NCBI GenBank assembly: GCA_023053575.1
Contig: JAKZAP010000016.1
Coordinates: forward strand, 19,052,030-19,116,029
Direction: 5' to 3'
DNA: 64,000 bases
From: Branchinecta lynchi
Taxonomy: Eukaryota; Arthropoda; Branchiopoda; Anostraca; Branchinectidae
Positions 58,301 through 59,410 of this stretch are shown one piece after another. A model generated the notes under the pieces. It searched no databases and was not told the origin of the DNA. It saw only the letters and a program-made list of their open reading frames with translations. The position numbers and the translations under genes are program-made. Numbering within the stretch: the first letter of the stretch is position 1; the number at the start of each line of letters is the position of its first letter.

Positions 58301-59235
58301 CCAAGAAATGGATTATAAAAATGATGGGAAGTAAAGAAATAAGAATTTTTGGTTCCTCAAATTAGCTTTCAAACACCGGAGAATTTTTTCCGACGGAGAG
58401 GTTGTGTAGGCTAGATGGTGTTCCTTAAAATGATTAAATATGTATGCAGGGTAACAGCGTGGATCATCGTTTTTGTTGCGTGATGGCCTTTTATGGCTTT
58501 AATATGCTAATAAATAATTCATTCATACTATCATCAGGGAGGTTAAGTCGGTAAGTGCTTGAGGTAGCCTACTGCGTTTTCTTAAAGATTAATAGAATAG
58601 GGCTAAGATACGACAGTCTGGTTACCCATCATATTTTTACTTAATTAGGCTAGAACAACCGACAAAAACGCGCTACTTCGTTGCTTTGTTATCCATGATC
58701 ATTGAATTTTAGCTGACGTAATTTCTCTTCCATAACTGTTGTACCTCTATACGGACGTACCTCTATGTTTGAAATGTTTAGCTCTCTGTTGACTGGGTAC
58801 TTCCACAAAGGAAACCTATACGGAGTAGCACGGAATAGAGGCTATCTTCCGATGTGATTCTGCAGTCTGGAATCGAACATTTCAAAATCTTCACTATGGT
58901 GGCCATTGAAACGCACGCTTTTGCAGTCATTCGGATTTTCCGCGGCTCGTCGTAAATTTATTTGTCGAACAACCAGCGGAGATTCCCAACGTCACTACTA
59001 GATTCCCGACGAAAAAAACTAAAATTCCTTACAGGAGTCAAAATAATTCAGTGGATTCAAATAAAAGGTATAAAAATAAGTTGGCTGTTCAGTTAAACTT
59101 TAAAGTCTCATTTAAGATTACCGATACAAATTGTTTCCTTTATAGACGGACCCCAGCTTTATCGGAACACTGCACAACGCGTACCTTCAGTCACTGGAAA
59201 AAACACGGTTGGAGCAGAGGGATCACTTACACTGA
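1254..59235 (+). CDS. DCP1: mRNA-decapping enzyme 1 (DCP1), nine-exon coding region spanning 58 kb
   Basis: DCP1 is the activator subunit of the DCP1-DCP2 decapping complex, acting in the cytoplasm and P-bodies to remove the m7G cap before 5'-3' decay. Nine exons with good acceptors and donors join in matching phase (0,2,1,0,1,0,0,0) to give 412 codons ending in TGA. Residues 1 to about 120 form an EVH1 domain. Tyr29, Trp38 and Trp101 keep the spacing of human DCP1A Tyr36, Trp45 and Trp108, the proline-ligand pocket as I recall it. Residues about 156-334 are a Ser/Pro/Gln-rich linker with short motifs (LFGRS near 186; LMSPMVF near 292). Residues 366-402 form the C-terminal trimerisation helix. 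The length fits invertebrate DCP1 (the fly protein is about 370 residues). The identification is firm. Extra exons inside the phase-0 introns (4, 6, 7, 8) cannot be excluded without transcripts. Confidence 0.93.
1511..1538. repeat. Perfect hairpin, 11-bp stem
   Basis: CCAAACGCTGG and CCAGCGTTTGG flank a 6-base loop, 143 bases inside intron 1. It is followed by two short direct repeats of ACCCTATGCCTA. Confidence 0.8.
1955..1981. repeat. Perfect hairpin, 10-bp stem
   Basis: GTCTAGCACC and GGTGCTAGAC flank a 7-base loop in intron 1. The neighbourhood (1900-2010) repeats ATGCAC/GTGC-type words. Confidence 0.75.
2922..3282 (+). repeat. Direct repeat of about 60 bp, copies at 2922-2981 and 3223-3282
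   Basis: Both copies read ...TCCGAAATTTGTCTGGCCAT... through ...CATAGCGTTCAAGCT with almost no differences, 301 bp apart. The second lies inside the 3003-3515 MITE and the first just outside it. Confidence 0.8.
3003..3515. mobile_element. Tc1/mariner-like MITE with TA target duplication
   Basis: The ends are inverted copies starting CAGTAGAGGTATGCTTAT (3003) and ending ATAAGCATACCTCTACTG (3515), flanked on both sides by TA. CAGT-type termini and a TA target fit Tc1/mariner. The 513 bp hold no transposase frame. Confidence 0.65.
3516..5122. other. Intron 1 sequence, mostly unassigned
   Basis: 3720-3860 resembles the left part of family C (GCCTATAACTGAAAAAGG...CCCGATAAGAATGTGTTACTTC). The rest is AT-rich with no gene or clear repeat boundary. 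Confidence 0.35.
5131..6303. mobile_element. hAT-like non-autonomous transposon with 8-bp target duplication
   Basis: The left end CAGTGGCGAAACTAG and right end CTAGTTTCGCTACTG are inverted copies with one mismatch. The flanks TTAGCGTG (5123-5130) and TTAGCGCG (6304-6311) form an 8-bp target duplication with one change, as expected for hAT. C runs lie near both ends. The interior (5590-5960) holds a family-A-like stretch with CAAGTTTCA and a GACGGACAGAC motif. No transposase is visible. Confidence 0.75.
6574..6614 (+). CDS. DCP1: DCP1 coding exon 2 (41-nt EVH1 exon)
   Basis: This short exon encodes EKLDIEGAFFVYS plus two bases of the next codon. It follows the acceptor TCTCTTTCAG and is closed by AG|GTAAGA. 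The peptide matches the EK-(T/L)-(D/E)-(I/V)-EG-(T/A)-LF-(V/I)-Y-(S)-R strand of the DCP1 EVH1 domain, directly after the exon 1 Trp. It enters in phase 0 and leaves in phase 2, and the A at the start of exon 3 completes an Arg codon. At 41 nt, gene predictors would easily miss it. Confidence 0.92.
6889..9641 (-). mobile_element. Family B repeat, minus orientation
   Basis: Read on the minus strand it begins with the TATGGCACTTG...CAGGTGCCATATACCGATCAC head near 9641. It then runs through modules with AATGAAACTTGG-type cores and G runs, and ends near 6889 with the CATATGAGCTTACAGCTCTTG tail (20 bases or fewer per motif). On the + strand it shows as C runs. A family C element (7107-7561) is inserted in its distal part. 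Confidence 0.75.
7107..7561. mobile_element. Family C element with perfect 21-bp terminal inverted repeats
   Basis: Positions 7107-7127 and 7541-7561 are exact inverted copies (CTTTAAAGTTTAACTGAAAA plus one base). The interior has GAGGCTTGAAGACCCGATGA and GTTACTTCGTGGCTCCGCT, shared with 21959-22322. No coding frame was found. Confidence 0.8.
9670..11061 (+). mobile_element. Family A repeat with internal 137-bp tandem units
   Basis: Starts AACAAGACCAAAGGTTTCGA and ends CGTTTTGGGATCCCAAAA. Between lie tandem 137-bp units (for example 10436 and 10573 are equivalent points) containing CAGCATGTCTTCCTACC and GGCCGGATTCCGG. A distal block holds CAAGTTTCATCAAAATATC and a GACGGACGGACAG run. Confidence 0.85.
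11354..11493 (+). repeat. Two-copy tandem repeat of about 70 bp
   Basis: Each copy has GGGCAACCC(T/C)TCGGTAGTAA and ACCCCTGTTGC(C/G)CCCTTCTC. The second copy is shortened by a small deletion. Confidence 0.75.
11552..11690 (+). repeat. Family A fragment, start only
   Basis: Has AACAAGACCAAAAGGTTTCG, GGGATCCCAAAAATT and the TCCAGACAATC segment, then diverges. Confidence 0.65.
11746..12195 (+). repeat. Degenerate minisatellite of about 45-50 bp units
   Basis: Units with CAGTGAG(C/T)AACCCCTCACTTA and AGTACACCTTTTTT recur at 11746-11905 and 12066-12195, with a diverged stretch of the same words between. Confidence 0.65.
12500..12866 (+). repeat. Family A fragment, distal end
   Basis: Contains one diverged tandem unit, the CCCCCTCCCCCACCCCTAAA block, CAAGTTTCATCAAAATA, the GACGGACAGACGGAC run, and the end TACGTTTTGGGATCC. 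Confidence 0.75.
13231..13762 (+). repeat. 165-bp tandem repeat, three full copies and a partial one
   Basis: TTATTCAAACAATGTTTACA recurs at 13231, 13396, 13561 and 13726, exactly 165 bp apart, with copies nearly identical. The array runs into the assembly gap, so the true copy number is unknown. A related unit lies at 53827-53880. Confidence 0.92.
13763..13862. other. Assembly gap of 100 N
   Basis: One hundred Ns interrupt intron 2 inside the 165-bp array. The sequence after it (13863-13920) resembles 13170-13230 before the array, so the gap probably hides more array or a collapsed duplication. Confidence 0.98.
14022..14212 (+). repeat. Tandem duplication of the exon 3 acceptor and exon head (decoy pseudo-exon)
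   Basis: Two adjacent copies (14022-14118 and 14119-14212) each contain TTGGTATGGCCTCTCGT, a polypyrimidine tract, AG, and the start of exon 3 through the Met-Asn codons. Only the second copy continues into the rest of exon 3. The first has a complete acceptor at 14081-14082. Reading from it in the exon 2 phase gives 21 codons and then TAG at 14147-14149. Confidence 0.85.
14177..14304 (+). CDS. DCP1: DCP1 coding exon 3 (EVH1 core)
   Basis: After the acceptor TTTTCTCCTAG the exon completes Arg52 and encodes residues 53-94: LAEPRHSFFVMNRLSKKNFG, then ECVIKELEIQ, then a hydrophobic FILFRNDQ segment. This corresponds to the (S/N)AEP(F/Y)H...(V/I)NRLN...L...PFLLYRN block typical of DCP1. It ends T|GTGAGT in phase 1. 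A second, truncated copy of its first 36 bases and of its acceptor lies about 95 bp upstream (14083-14118). Confidence 0.93.
15150..16700. mobile_element. hAT-like non-autonomous transposon with exact 8-bp target duplication
   Basis: The left end CAGGGGTGTCCCGAG is matched by CTCGGGACACCCCT at the right end. Flanks 15142-15149 and 16701-16708 are both GGTACCGC. A G run follows the left end and a C run precedes the right one. Inside, 16110-16500 carries a two-fold repeat of about 200 bp rich in ACCGAATTCGGT words. No transposase frame is present. Confidence 0.8.
16702..17270. repeat. Inverted array of CGTCAGTT words
   Basis: The left half (to about 16965) is full of CGTCAGTT and the right half of the reverse, AACTGACG, often followed by TGTAGAGGAA. 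The whole is a large imperfect fold-back ending about 170 bases before exon 4. Confidence 0.7.
17438..17619 (+). CDS. DCP1: DCP1 coding exon 4 (EVH1 end and charged helix)
   Basis: The acceptor is TTCTTTTTAG, with a clear branch-point-like TGCTAATTAAC about 20 bases upstream. The exon completes Leu95 and encodes residues 96-155. HIYGIWFYDPSECKRI is the hallmark closing helix of the DCP1 EVH1 domain (Trp101). A Lys/Glu/Ala-rich helix follows, then DVLSLLMKAKEQQKK, matching the D(I/V)L..L.KAK.EY segment of the family. It ends AAG|GTAACC in phase 0. Confidence 0.95.
17711..18983 (+). mobile_element. Family B repeat
   Basis: Begins TATGGCACTTGCAGCTCC and ends CATATGAGCTTGCAGCTCTT. Modules with ATGAAACTTGG and G runs lie between. 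It starts about 90 bases after the exon 4 donor. Confidence 0.85.
19032..20194 (+). mobile_element. Family A repeat
   Basis: Starts AACAAGACCAAAGGTGTCGA, carries several units with CAGCATGTCTTCTTACCCC and a GACGGACGGACGGAC run, and ends TTTTTGGATCCCAAAA. Confidence 0.85.
20195..21646. other. Intron 4 remainder with a long G/C homopolymer pair
   Basis: No gene is recognised. At 21338-21356 there is a run of 19 G and at 21371-21385 a run of 15 C, ending in CTCTGGATACGGCCTTGCC. That resembles the terminus of a hAT-type element whose other end I cannot place. Confidence 0.4.
21647..21797 (+). CDS. DCP1: DCP1 coding exon 5 (linker)
   Basis: Bounded by the acceptor GTGTTATAG, with branch-point-like GGCTAATTAAC upstream, and the donor CTG|GTGAGT. 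It encodes residues 156-205, a Thr/Ser/Asn/Gly-rich linker containing SLSVAALFGRS at about 180-190. That resembles the short hydrophobic-Phe-Gly linear motif seen in metazoan DCP1 linkers; the resemblance is recalled, not searched. It enters in phase 0 and leaves in phase 1, and the split codon with exon 6 gives Ala206. Confidence 0.85.
21959..22322. mobile_element. Family C element, second copy
   Basis: Ends CTTTAAAGTTGAACTGAAAA and CAGTTAAACTTTAAAG are inverted copies with few changes. It shares GAGGCTTGAAGACCCGATGA, CTTGACGAAAAAGATTTA and CACTAAGCAGGCTTCACC with 7107-7561. Confidence 0.75.
22323..23269. other. Intron 5 sequence, unassigned
   Basis: No coding exon, RNA gene or named repeat is recognised. 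There is a T run near 23120-23134. Confidence 0.35.
23270..23625 (-). repeat. Family E repeat, minus orientation
   Basis: Carries the reverse of the family words CTAGTTGTGCCTTTTG, GGGCAAATGGG and ACTTGACCA, as at 25890-26720. It lies directly before exon 6. Confidence 0.6.
23718..23923 (+). CDS. DCP1: DCP1 coding exon 6 (linker)
   Basis: The acceptor GTTTCCTTTTCAG and donor TTT|GTAAGT are both strong. The exon completes Ala206 and encodes residues 207-274, including TNLLRRLMSVPSNF, a proline stretch, and VEQDLKEVLKIGSS. The composition (Ser/Pro/Gln with short hydrophobic helices) fits the poorly conserved DCP1 linker. Assignment rests on phase agreement with exons 5 and 7 and on position between firm DCP1 exons. 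Confidence 0.82.
24045..24404. mobile_element. Family J MITE with about 25-bp inverted ends
   Basis: TAGCTGCGTTTTTGCAGATA at the left and TATCTGCAAAAAACGCAGCT at the right are inverted copies. The interior is packed with ACCATGGT-type palindromes. Confidence 0.7.
24478..24601. mobile_element. Small fold-back MITE
   Basis: Begins CACTGTAAAAAA and ends TTTTACACTGTG. Inner words CAGTATTTGCTAC and GTAGCAAATATTGCAG are also inverted. A relative lies at 33381-33542. Confidence 0.6.
24845..25889 (-). mobile_element. Family A repeat, minus orientation
   Basis: Starts TTTTTGGGATCCCAAAACGT and ends CGAAACCTTTGGTCTTGTT. Several 130-140-bp units with GTAAGAAGACATGCTGAACA lie between. Confidence 0.85.
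25890..26720 (+). repeat. Family E repeat with tandem units
   Basis: Units of about 170-190 bp repeat AACCGTGACAGG-like words, AAGTTGAAACTTGGTA, GGGGTCTAGTTGTGCCTTTT and GGGC(A/C)AC TGGGCCCAGATT. It starts with TGGAGTGTTCC...GGAACAATCCA, an inverted pair. Confidence 0.65.
26721..27143. other. Intron 6 sequence, unassigned
   Basis: No gene, RNA or repeat boundary is recognised. Confidence 0.3.
27144..27435. mobile_element. Family J-like MITE
   Basis: The right end AAAAAACGCAGCTAATG matches the family J terminus at 24404. The left end ACACGTTTTTGTCAGAATCG is a diverged inverted copy. AGAATCGAGAA occurs near both ends. An open frame through it is not coding-like. Confidence 0.55.
27515..27803. 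mobile_element. PIF/Harbinger-like MITE with TTA target duplication
   Basis: The ends GAGCGTGTTCCACCCT and AGGTTGGAACACGCTC are inverted copies. Both flanks are TTA (27512-27514, 27804-27806). GGTTGGAACG recurs inside. The 3-bp TTA target fits PIF/Harbinger. Confidence 0.75.
27826..30815 (+). mobile_element. Family B repeat, long copy with about 20 modules
   Basis: Head TATGGCACTTGAGCTTACTC, tail CATATGAGCTCGTAGCTCTT. The core ATGAAACTTGG or a close variant begins at 27949, 28106, 28242, 28393, 28545, 28679, 28813, 28961, 29108, 29242, 29377, 29525, 29672, 29799 and 29944, at spacings of 127-157 bp. Most modules also carry a G run and a CCGGA(C/A)CGGATC word. Confidence 0.88.
30954..31133 (+). 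CDS. DCP1: DCP1 coding exon 7 (linker with SPM(V)F motif)
   Basis: The acceptor is TTTTCATTTCCCCAG and the donor CTG|GTGAGC. Residues 275-334 run from an acidic DDSDEIPLMSPMVF segment through a Gln/Pro/Ser region to SFDLLDLLTPQSL. LMSPMVF resembles a motif I associate with the region before the DCP1 trimerisation domain. The exon is exactly 60 codons, phase 0 on both sides. It lies 140 bases after the end of a family B repeat. Confidence 0.85.
31190..31555 (+). pseudogene. LINE fragment: reverse-transcriptase C-terminal end and 3' tail
   Basis: 31248-31433 reads KHLKLWVKKPRKDIVKWSF, then NRIVEYWNNLQESAVNAE, the (S/N)R(I/V)V..WN.L...VVNA segment that follows the RT domain in CR1/Jockey-type non-LTR retrotransposons. 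The frame is closed upstream by TGA, so the copy is 5'-truncated. After the stop comes AGAGGCGAAAGCCTTATTAT and an ATT-rich tail to 31555. It sits just inside intron 7. Confidence 0.75.
31556..32266. other. Intron 7 sequence between two LINE ends
   Basis: 31585-31660 repeats the TTATTTAA.CTAG.(A/G)TA(T/C)GACCA word also seen at 31143-31175. The rest, including open frames on both strands at 31703-32031, matches nothing I recognise. Confidence 0.35.
32268..32756 (-). pseudogene. LINE fragment: reverse-transcriptase C-terminal region
   Basis: The 146-codon minus frame (32756-32316) reads EKIQRRATKFVPDMRDLPY, then LTKLCLPSSAYRSFRRDLIE, then a HRGHAYKLAKSRFHNVF segment and NRTVDPWNSLTEDAVNAE. 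This is the conserved post-RT region of CR1/Jockey-clade LINEs. The 5' part including the catalytic motifs is missing. The 3' UTR (AGAGGCGTAAGCCTTTTCTC and a TTATTATT tail) matches the + copy at 31434-31555, so both belong to one family in convergent orientation. Confidence 0.85.
32757..33380. other. Intron 7 sequence, unassigned
   Basis: No gene or repeat recognised beyond a short TA run near 32900. Confidence 0.3.
33381..33542. mobile_element. Small fold-back MITE, relative of 24478-24601
   Basis: Starts GTACTGTAAAAA and ends TTGTACAGTAC. It shares CTTGC(A/C)GTATTTGCTA and CTAATTCGGAT(T/A) with the 24478 copy. Confidence 0.55.
34138..35112 (-). mobile_element. Family A repeat, minus orientation
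   Basis: Starts TTTTTGGGATCCCAAAACG, has three units with GACATGCTGAACACGATGG, and ends at TTGGGATCCCATCGACACC. Confidence 0.85.
35414..36190 (-). pseudogene. Broken minus-strand coding-like tracts, unrecognised
   Basis: Three minus-strand stretches read like protein. 36190-36030 has RKCFKKAGYELLSPPGGKKY. 35742-35554 has DEFVIPEVLIPTSERKDN and TQYLQHRDDFQARL. 35611-35414 has EALQKRTQTDIATEEEEVTV. They are Lys/Glu/Gln-rich, lie in different frames and overlap by one shift. They may continue the minus-strand frame at 36478-38589. The + strand of the same DNA has an uninterrupted 186-codon frame (35260-35820), so strand choice is uncertain. No family is recognised. Confidence 0.35.
36052..36159. 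repeat. Duplicated GGCGGG/CCCGCC hairpin
   Basis: GGCGGGTACTTCTTCCCGCC occurs at 36052-36071 and again at 36140-36159, inside two repeats of about 36 bp. Each copy can form a 6-bp all-GC stem with an 8-base loop. Confidence 0.85.
36478..36703 (-). pseudogene. Downstream half of a minus-strand ORF split by a family A insertion
   Basis: From 36703 to the TAG at 36478-36480 the minus strand reads KQGLLQHKFDQAKSSKRGR, then DVDAAKAAEQASKKAKQEE, then KLYLESLSSRQPRPLRDKK and a short end. The stretch is open, charged and alanine/lysine-rich like a coiled-coil tail. It starts exactly where the family A element ends, and its frame agrees with the last frame on the far side of that element. The protein family is not recognised. 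Confidence 0.5.
36705..37716 (-). mobile_element. Family A repeat inserted in a minus-strand ORF
   Basis: Bounded by TTTTTGGGATCCCAAAACGT and CGAAACCTTTGGTCTTGTT, with several 137-bp-type units. The flanking minus-strand coding tracts suggest insertion without a target duplication. Confidence 0.85.
37717..38589 (-). pseudogene. Unrecognised charged ORF with frameshifts
   Basis: An ATG at 38589 opens 247 codons: MTERTKATPSELAWDNYLGQ, a Pro/Ser region, WLAKVEKWLVGPVDWEAVDE, then a Lys/Arg/Ser-rich stretch. Near 37988 coding character moves to another frame (ASEKPTRKEAESIPETVGSV, EPLTTEIPTQQAVGEPSVDD). Near 37760 it moves again (GDQIVYLSQWLGSQAVSK) before the family A insertion at 37716. Two shifts and the insertion mark it as broken. 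It could be the first ORF of an unknown mobile element or a degraded nested gene. It shows no zinc knuckle, RT or other known domain. Confidence 0.5.
38690..39070 (-). repeat. LINE-like 3' tails and ATT microsatellite
   Basis: 38697-38770 resembles a minus-strand LINE tail (AATCAATCAAGTTTATTTTT, then CTTAAAGTTAGGAGAGGAAT), related to 47312-47375. 38884-38913 is an ATT run, and 39051-39067 an A run. Confidence 0.5.
39396..39540 (+). repeat. TAGTAGCAT-rich repeat, + copy
   Basis: About 145 bp with TCTTGCTAATAGTAGCA, GCAGTAACACGGTAGCCTTG and GTAGAAGCATGTAGTAG. An inverted copy lies at 63866-64000. A LINE fragment follows at once on the same strand. Confidence 0.75.
39543..40075 (+). pseudogene. 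LINE fragment: C-terminal end and TGATTGA tail
   Basis: 39568-39852 reads LSCRRLQLCMKFGTSIVQNP, then HRDILPPDFLPF, then a closing ALRTRYAQSFVPSFVRVYNS. The R(R)L.LC.KF...NP and (Y/R)..SFVP...R.(Y/L)N pattern is the extreme C-terminus of many animal LINE ORF2 proteins. A 3' UTR and an ATTG-type tail (40045-40075) follow. It is 5'-truncated. Confidence 0.65.
40076..40262 (+). repeat. Second LINE-like 3' UTR with ATTG tail
   Basis: Ends GTAAGCTGAAATAAAATTGA followed by further TTGA repeats, a poly(A) signal plus microsatellite tail like the preceding LINE end. Confidence 0.55.
40263..41529. other. Intron 7 end, unassigned
   Basis: No gene recognised. 40384-40440 looks like a minus-strand LINE tail (TTATTTATTTACTTCCTTCA), and 41310-41325 is a short GAAT repeat. 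Confidence 0.35.
41530..41676 (+). CDS. DCP1: DCP1 coding exon 8 (trimerisation domain, first half)
   Basis: After the acceptor TGCTTCTTCTAG it encodes residues 335-383, ending EVTPLSKQQLAQALAHLLK. The TPLSK.QL..AL.HL pattern is the first part of the C-terminal helical trimerisation domain of metazoan DCP1, which also contacts EDC4-type scaffolds. The donor AAG|GTTTGC is weaker than the others in this gene. It is 49 codons long, phase 0 on both sides, and an 87-bp tandem array starts about 75 bases downstream. Confidence 0.92.
41750..42107 (+). repeat. 87-bp minisatellite, about four copies
   Basis: Units contain CCAAGGGCTCACATCCAAAC and CATTACGACTGCACAACAAT at spacings near 87 bp. Copies differ by scattered changes and the last is shortened. 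It starts about 75 bases after the exon 8 donor. Confidence 0.85.
42108..42721. other. Intron 8 sequence, unassigned
   Basis: No gene recognised. There is a CA run near 42281-42295. Confidence 0.3.
43400..43895 (+). repeat. 5' LTR
   Basis: 496 bp. It contains the near-perfect palindrome CCACAATTGTT-C-AACAATTGTGG (43558-43580), a TATAAG box near 43607, five tandem copies of GCAGTCTAAGTC-like 12-mers (43643-43700), and AATAAA near 43787 as a likely poly(A) signal. Confidence 0.88.
43899..43908 (+). promoter_or_regulatory. Primer-binding site, leucine tRNA type
   Basis: TGGTGGCAGC lies 3 bases after the 5' LTR and is complementary to a tRNA 3' end GCTGCCACCA. Only these ten bases match well. 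Confidence 0.6.
46265..46760 (+). repeat. 3' LTR
   Basis: Same 496-bp sequence as the 5' LTR. It is followed by the second copy of ACCTC. Confidence 0.88.
47615..48950 (+). mobile_element. Family B repeat
   Basis: Head TATGGCACTTGCCTTCCGG, tail GCCATATAAGCTTCCAGCTC, with modules carrying ATGAAACTTG cores and G runs between. Confidence 0.85.
49040..49710 (-). pseudogene. LINE fragment: ORF2 C-terminus with a frameshift
   Basis: Minus-strand reading starts near 49710 with FLAFQIPTILDSCGLGYMW and RELGFVSKEVSSRLIDQEIQ. A one-base loss near 49560 shifts the frame to LSLYAEAKEIWGEEIYFKA. It then reaches GERRKYLGSVREKSGSYFC and the cysteine-histidine cluster CPMCGEGDEDLIHFMSGC, ending at 49236. 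A C-x2-C-x7-H-x4-C cluster after the RT domain is common in animal LINEs. The 3' UTR ends in AATAAA and an ATATC-repeat tail at 49040-49060. Confidence 0.75.
49940..51244 (+). mobile_element. Family B repeat
   Basis: Head GGCACTTGCCTTCCGGCTAA, tail CATATGAGCTTCCAGCTCTT, with ATGAAACTTG modules and G runs between. Confidence 0.85.
51690..52385 (-). repeat. Family E repeat, minus orientation
   Basis: Shares CGTGCTCAAACGTGGAGTGT with 23290 and ends CCGCAAGAGTGGATTGTCC. GGCCCA and CAACTTGAC(A/C)-type words recur at about 170-bp spacing. Confidence 0.55.
52386..53826. other. Intron 8 sequence, no gene
   Basis: Contains the CTGTT-rich pieces noted under family L and an A run near 53551-53573. The remainder is unassigned. 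Confidence 0.35.
53827..53880 (+). repeat. Single unit related to the 165-bp array of intron 2
   Basis: TTATTCAAACAATGTTTA, AACGGATACGTCAGCTATGA and TTCATCAGC match 13231-13290 almost base for base, then the sequence diverges. Confidence 0.8.
54236..54603. mobile_element. Family F MITE copy 1
   Basis: The left end GAGCAAAATAACATTAGGGA and the right side's CGCTAGTTCCTAGTTTTATT are degenerate inverted ends. The interior (ACTTGCGGGTTTAGAAATTT, GCCAGCGCTG, AGTGTCGCTGCTACTCGAGT) is the reverse complement of copy 2. Confidence 0.65.
54848..55240. mobile_element. Family F MITE copy 2
   Basis: The left end has a triplicated GAGCAAAATAACACTACAGA-type motif. The right end is GACGCTACTCCCTAGTGTTA followed by TTTTGCTCTGG, its inverted partner. 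Confidence 0.7.
55241..56805. mobile_element. Family F MITE copy 3, interrupted by a family A element
   Basis: Positions 55241-55383 and 56612-56805 are the two halves of one F copy. Their junction matches the uninterrupted sequence of copy 2 (GAACAGAGAAAAGAAAAGAT region). The family A copy lies between. Confidence 0.7.
55384..56611 (+). mobile_element. Family A repeat nested in family F
   Basis: Starts AACAAGACCAACTGATCC and ends CGTTTTGGGATCCCAAAA. Four 137-bp units have equivalent points at 55970, 56107 and 56244, exactly 137 apart. It is very similar to the 9670-11061 copy. Confidence 0.88.
56806..57165. mobile_element. Family F MITE copy 4
   Basis: The right end GGTCTTGGCGCTACCCCCTA, then GTGTTATTTTGCTCTGG. 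The left end GAACAACACTAGGAATAGCT is its inverted partner with changes. Confidence 0.7.
57166..58604. other. Intron 8 sequence, no gene recognised
   Basis: 57970-58075 looks like a minus-strand retroelement 3' end (GTTTATTCATAAAAATAAAA, then CCCAACCATAAGGCCTGGC). A purine-rich A/G stretch follows at 58078-58135. A short open frame at 57703-57936 is discussed under rejected items. Confidence 0.35.
58605..59107. mobile_element. Family C element, degenerate third copy
   Basis: The right end GTTCAGTTAAACTTTAAAG at 59088-59106 is intact. The left side (GGCTAAGATACGACAGTCTG, AAACGCGCTACTTCGTTGCT) matches the other copies loosely. It ends 38 bases before exon 9. Confidence 0.6.
59146..59235 (+). 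CDS. DCP1: DCP1 coding exon 9 (trimerisation domain end and stop)
   Basis: The acceptor is TTGTTTCCTTTATAG. The exon encodes residues 384-412, TDPSFIGTLHNAYLQSLEK followed by a short charged tail and TGA at 59233-59235. The (N/T)D.SF...LH.AYL pattern completes the trimerisation helix begun in exon 8. Downstream, the only poly(A)-signal-like hexamer near the stop is AATATA near 59292, so the 3' end is not settled. A degenerate family C copy ends 38 bases before the acceptor. Confidence 0.92.
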   Translation, partial: TDPSFIGTLHNAYLQSLEKTRLEQRDHLH

Positions 59236-59410
59236 GACCATGTGATGTTCACTACCCATTTCGACCATTTTGTTACAAGTCACGAACAAGTTAATATACA
59301 TTTTTTAGGTAATTGTAACTCTGTTTTTAGTGGAGTGTTCATGTGTGAACACATGAACACTCATGTGTGAACACTCCACTCTTGCGGCCGCTGTAGCCGG
59401 TTTTCTGTTG
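59236..59410 (+). other. DCP1 3' flank with a hairpin
   Basis: The first 90 bases are probable 3' UTR. At 59329-59341 and 59368-59380, AGTGGAGTGTTCA and TGAACACTCCACT form a perfect 13-bp stem, with further GTGTGAACAC repeats in the loop. The same TGGAGTGTTC word starts the family E copy at 25890. Confidence 0.6.
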
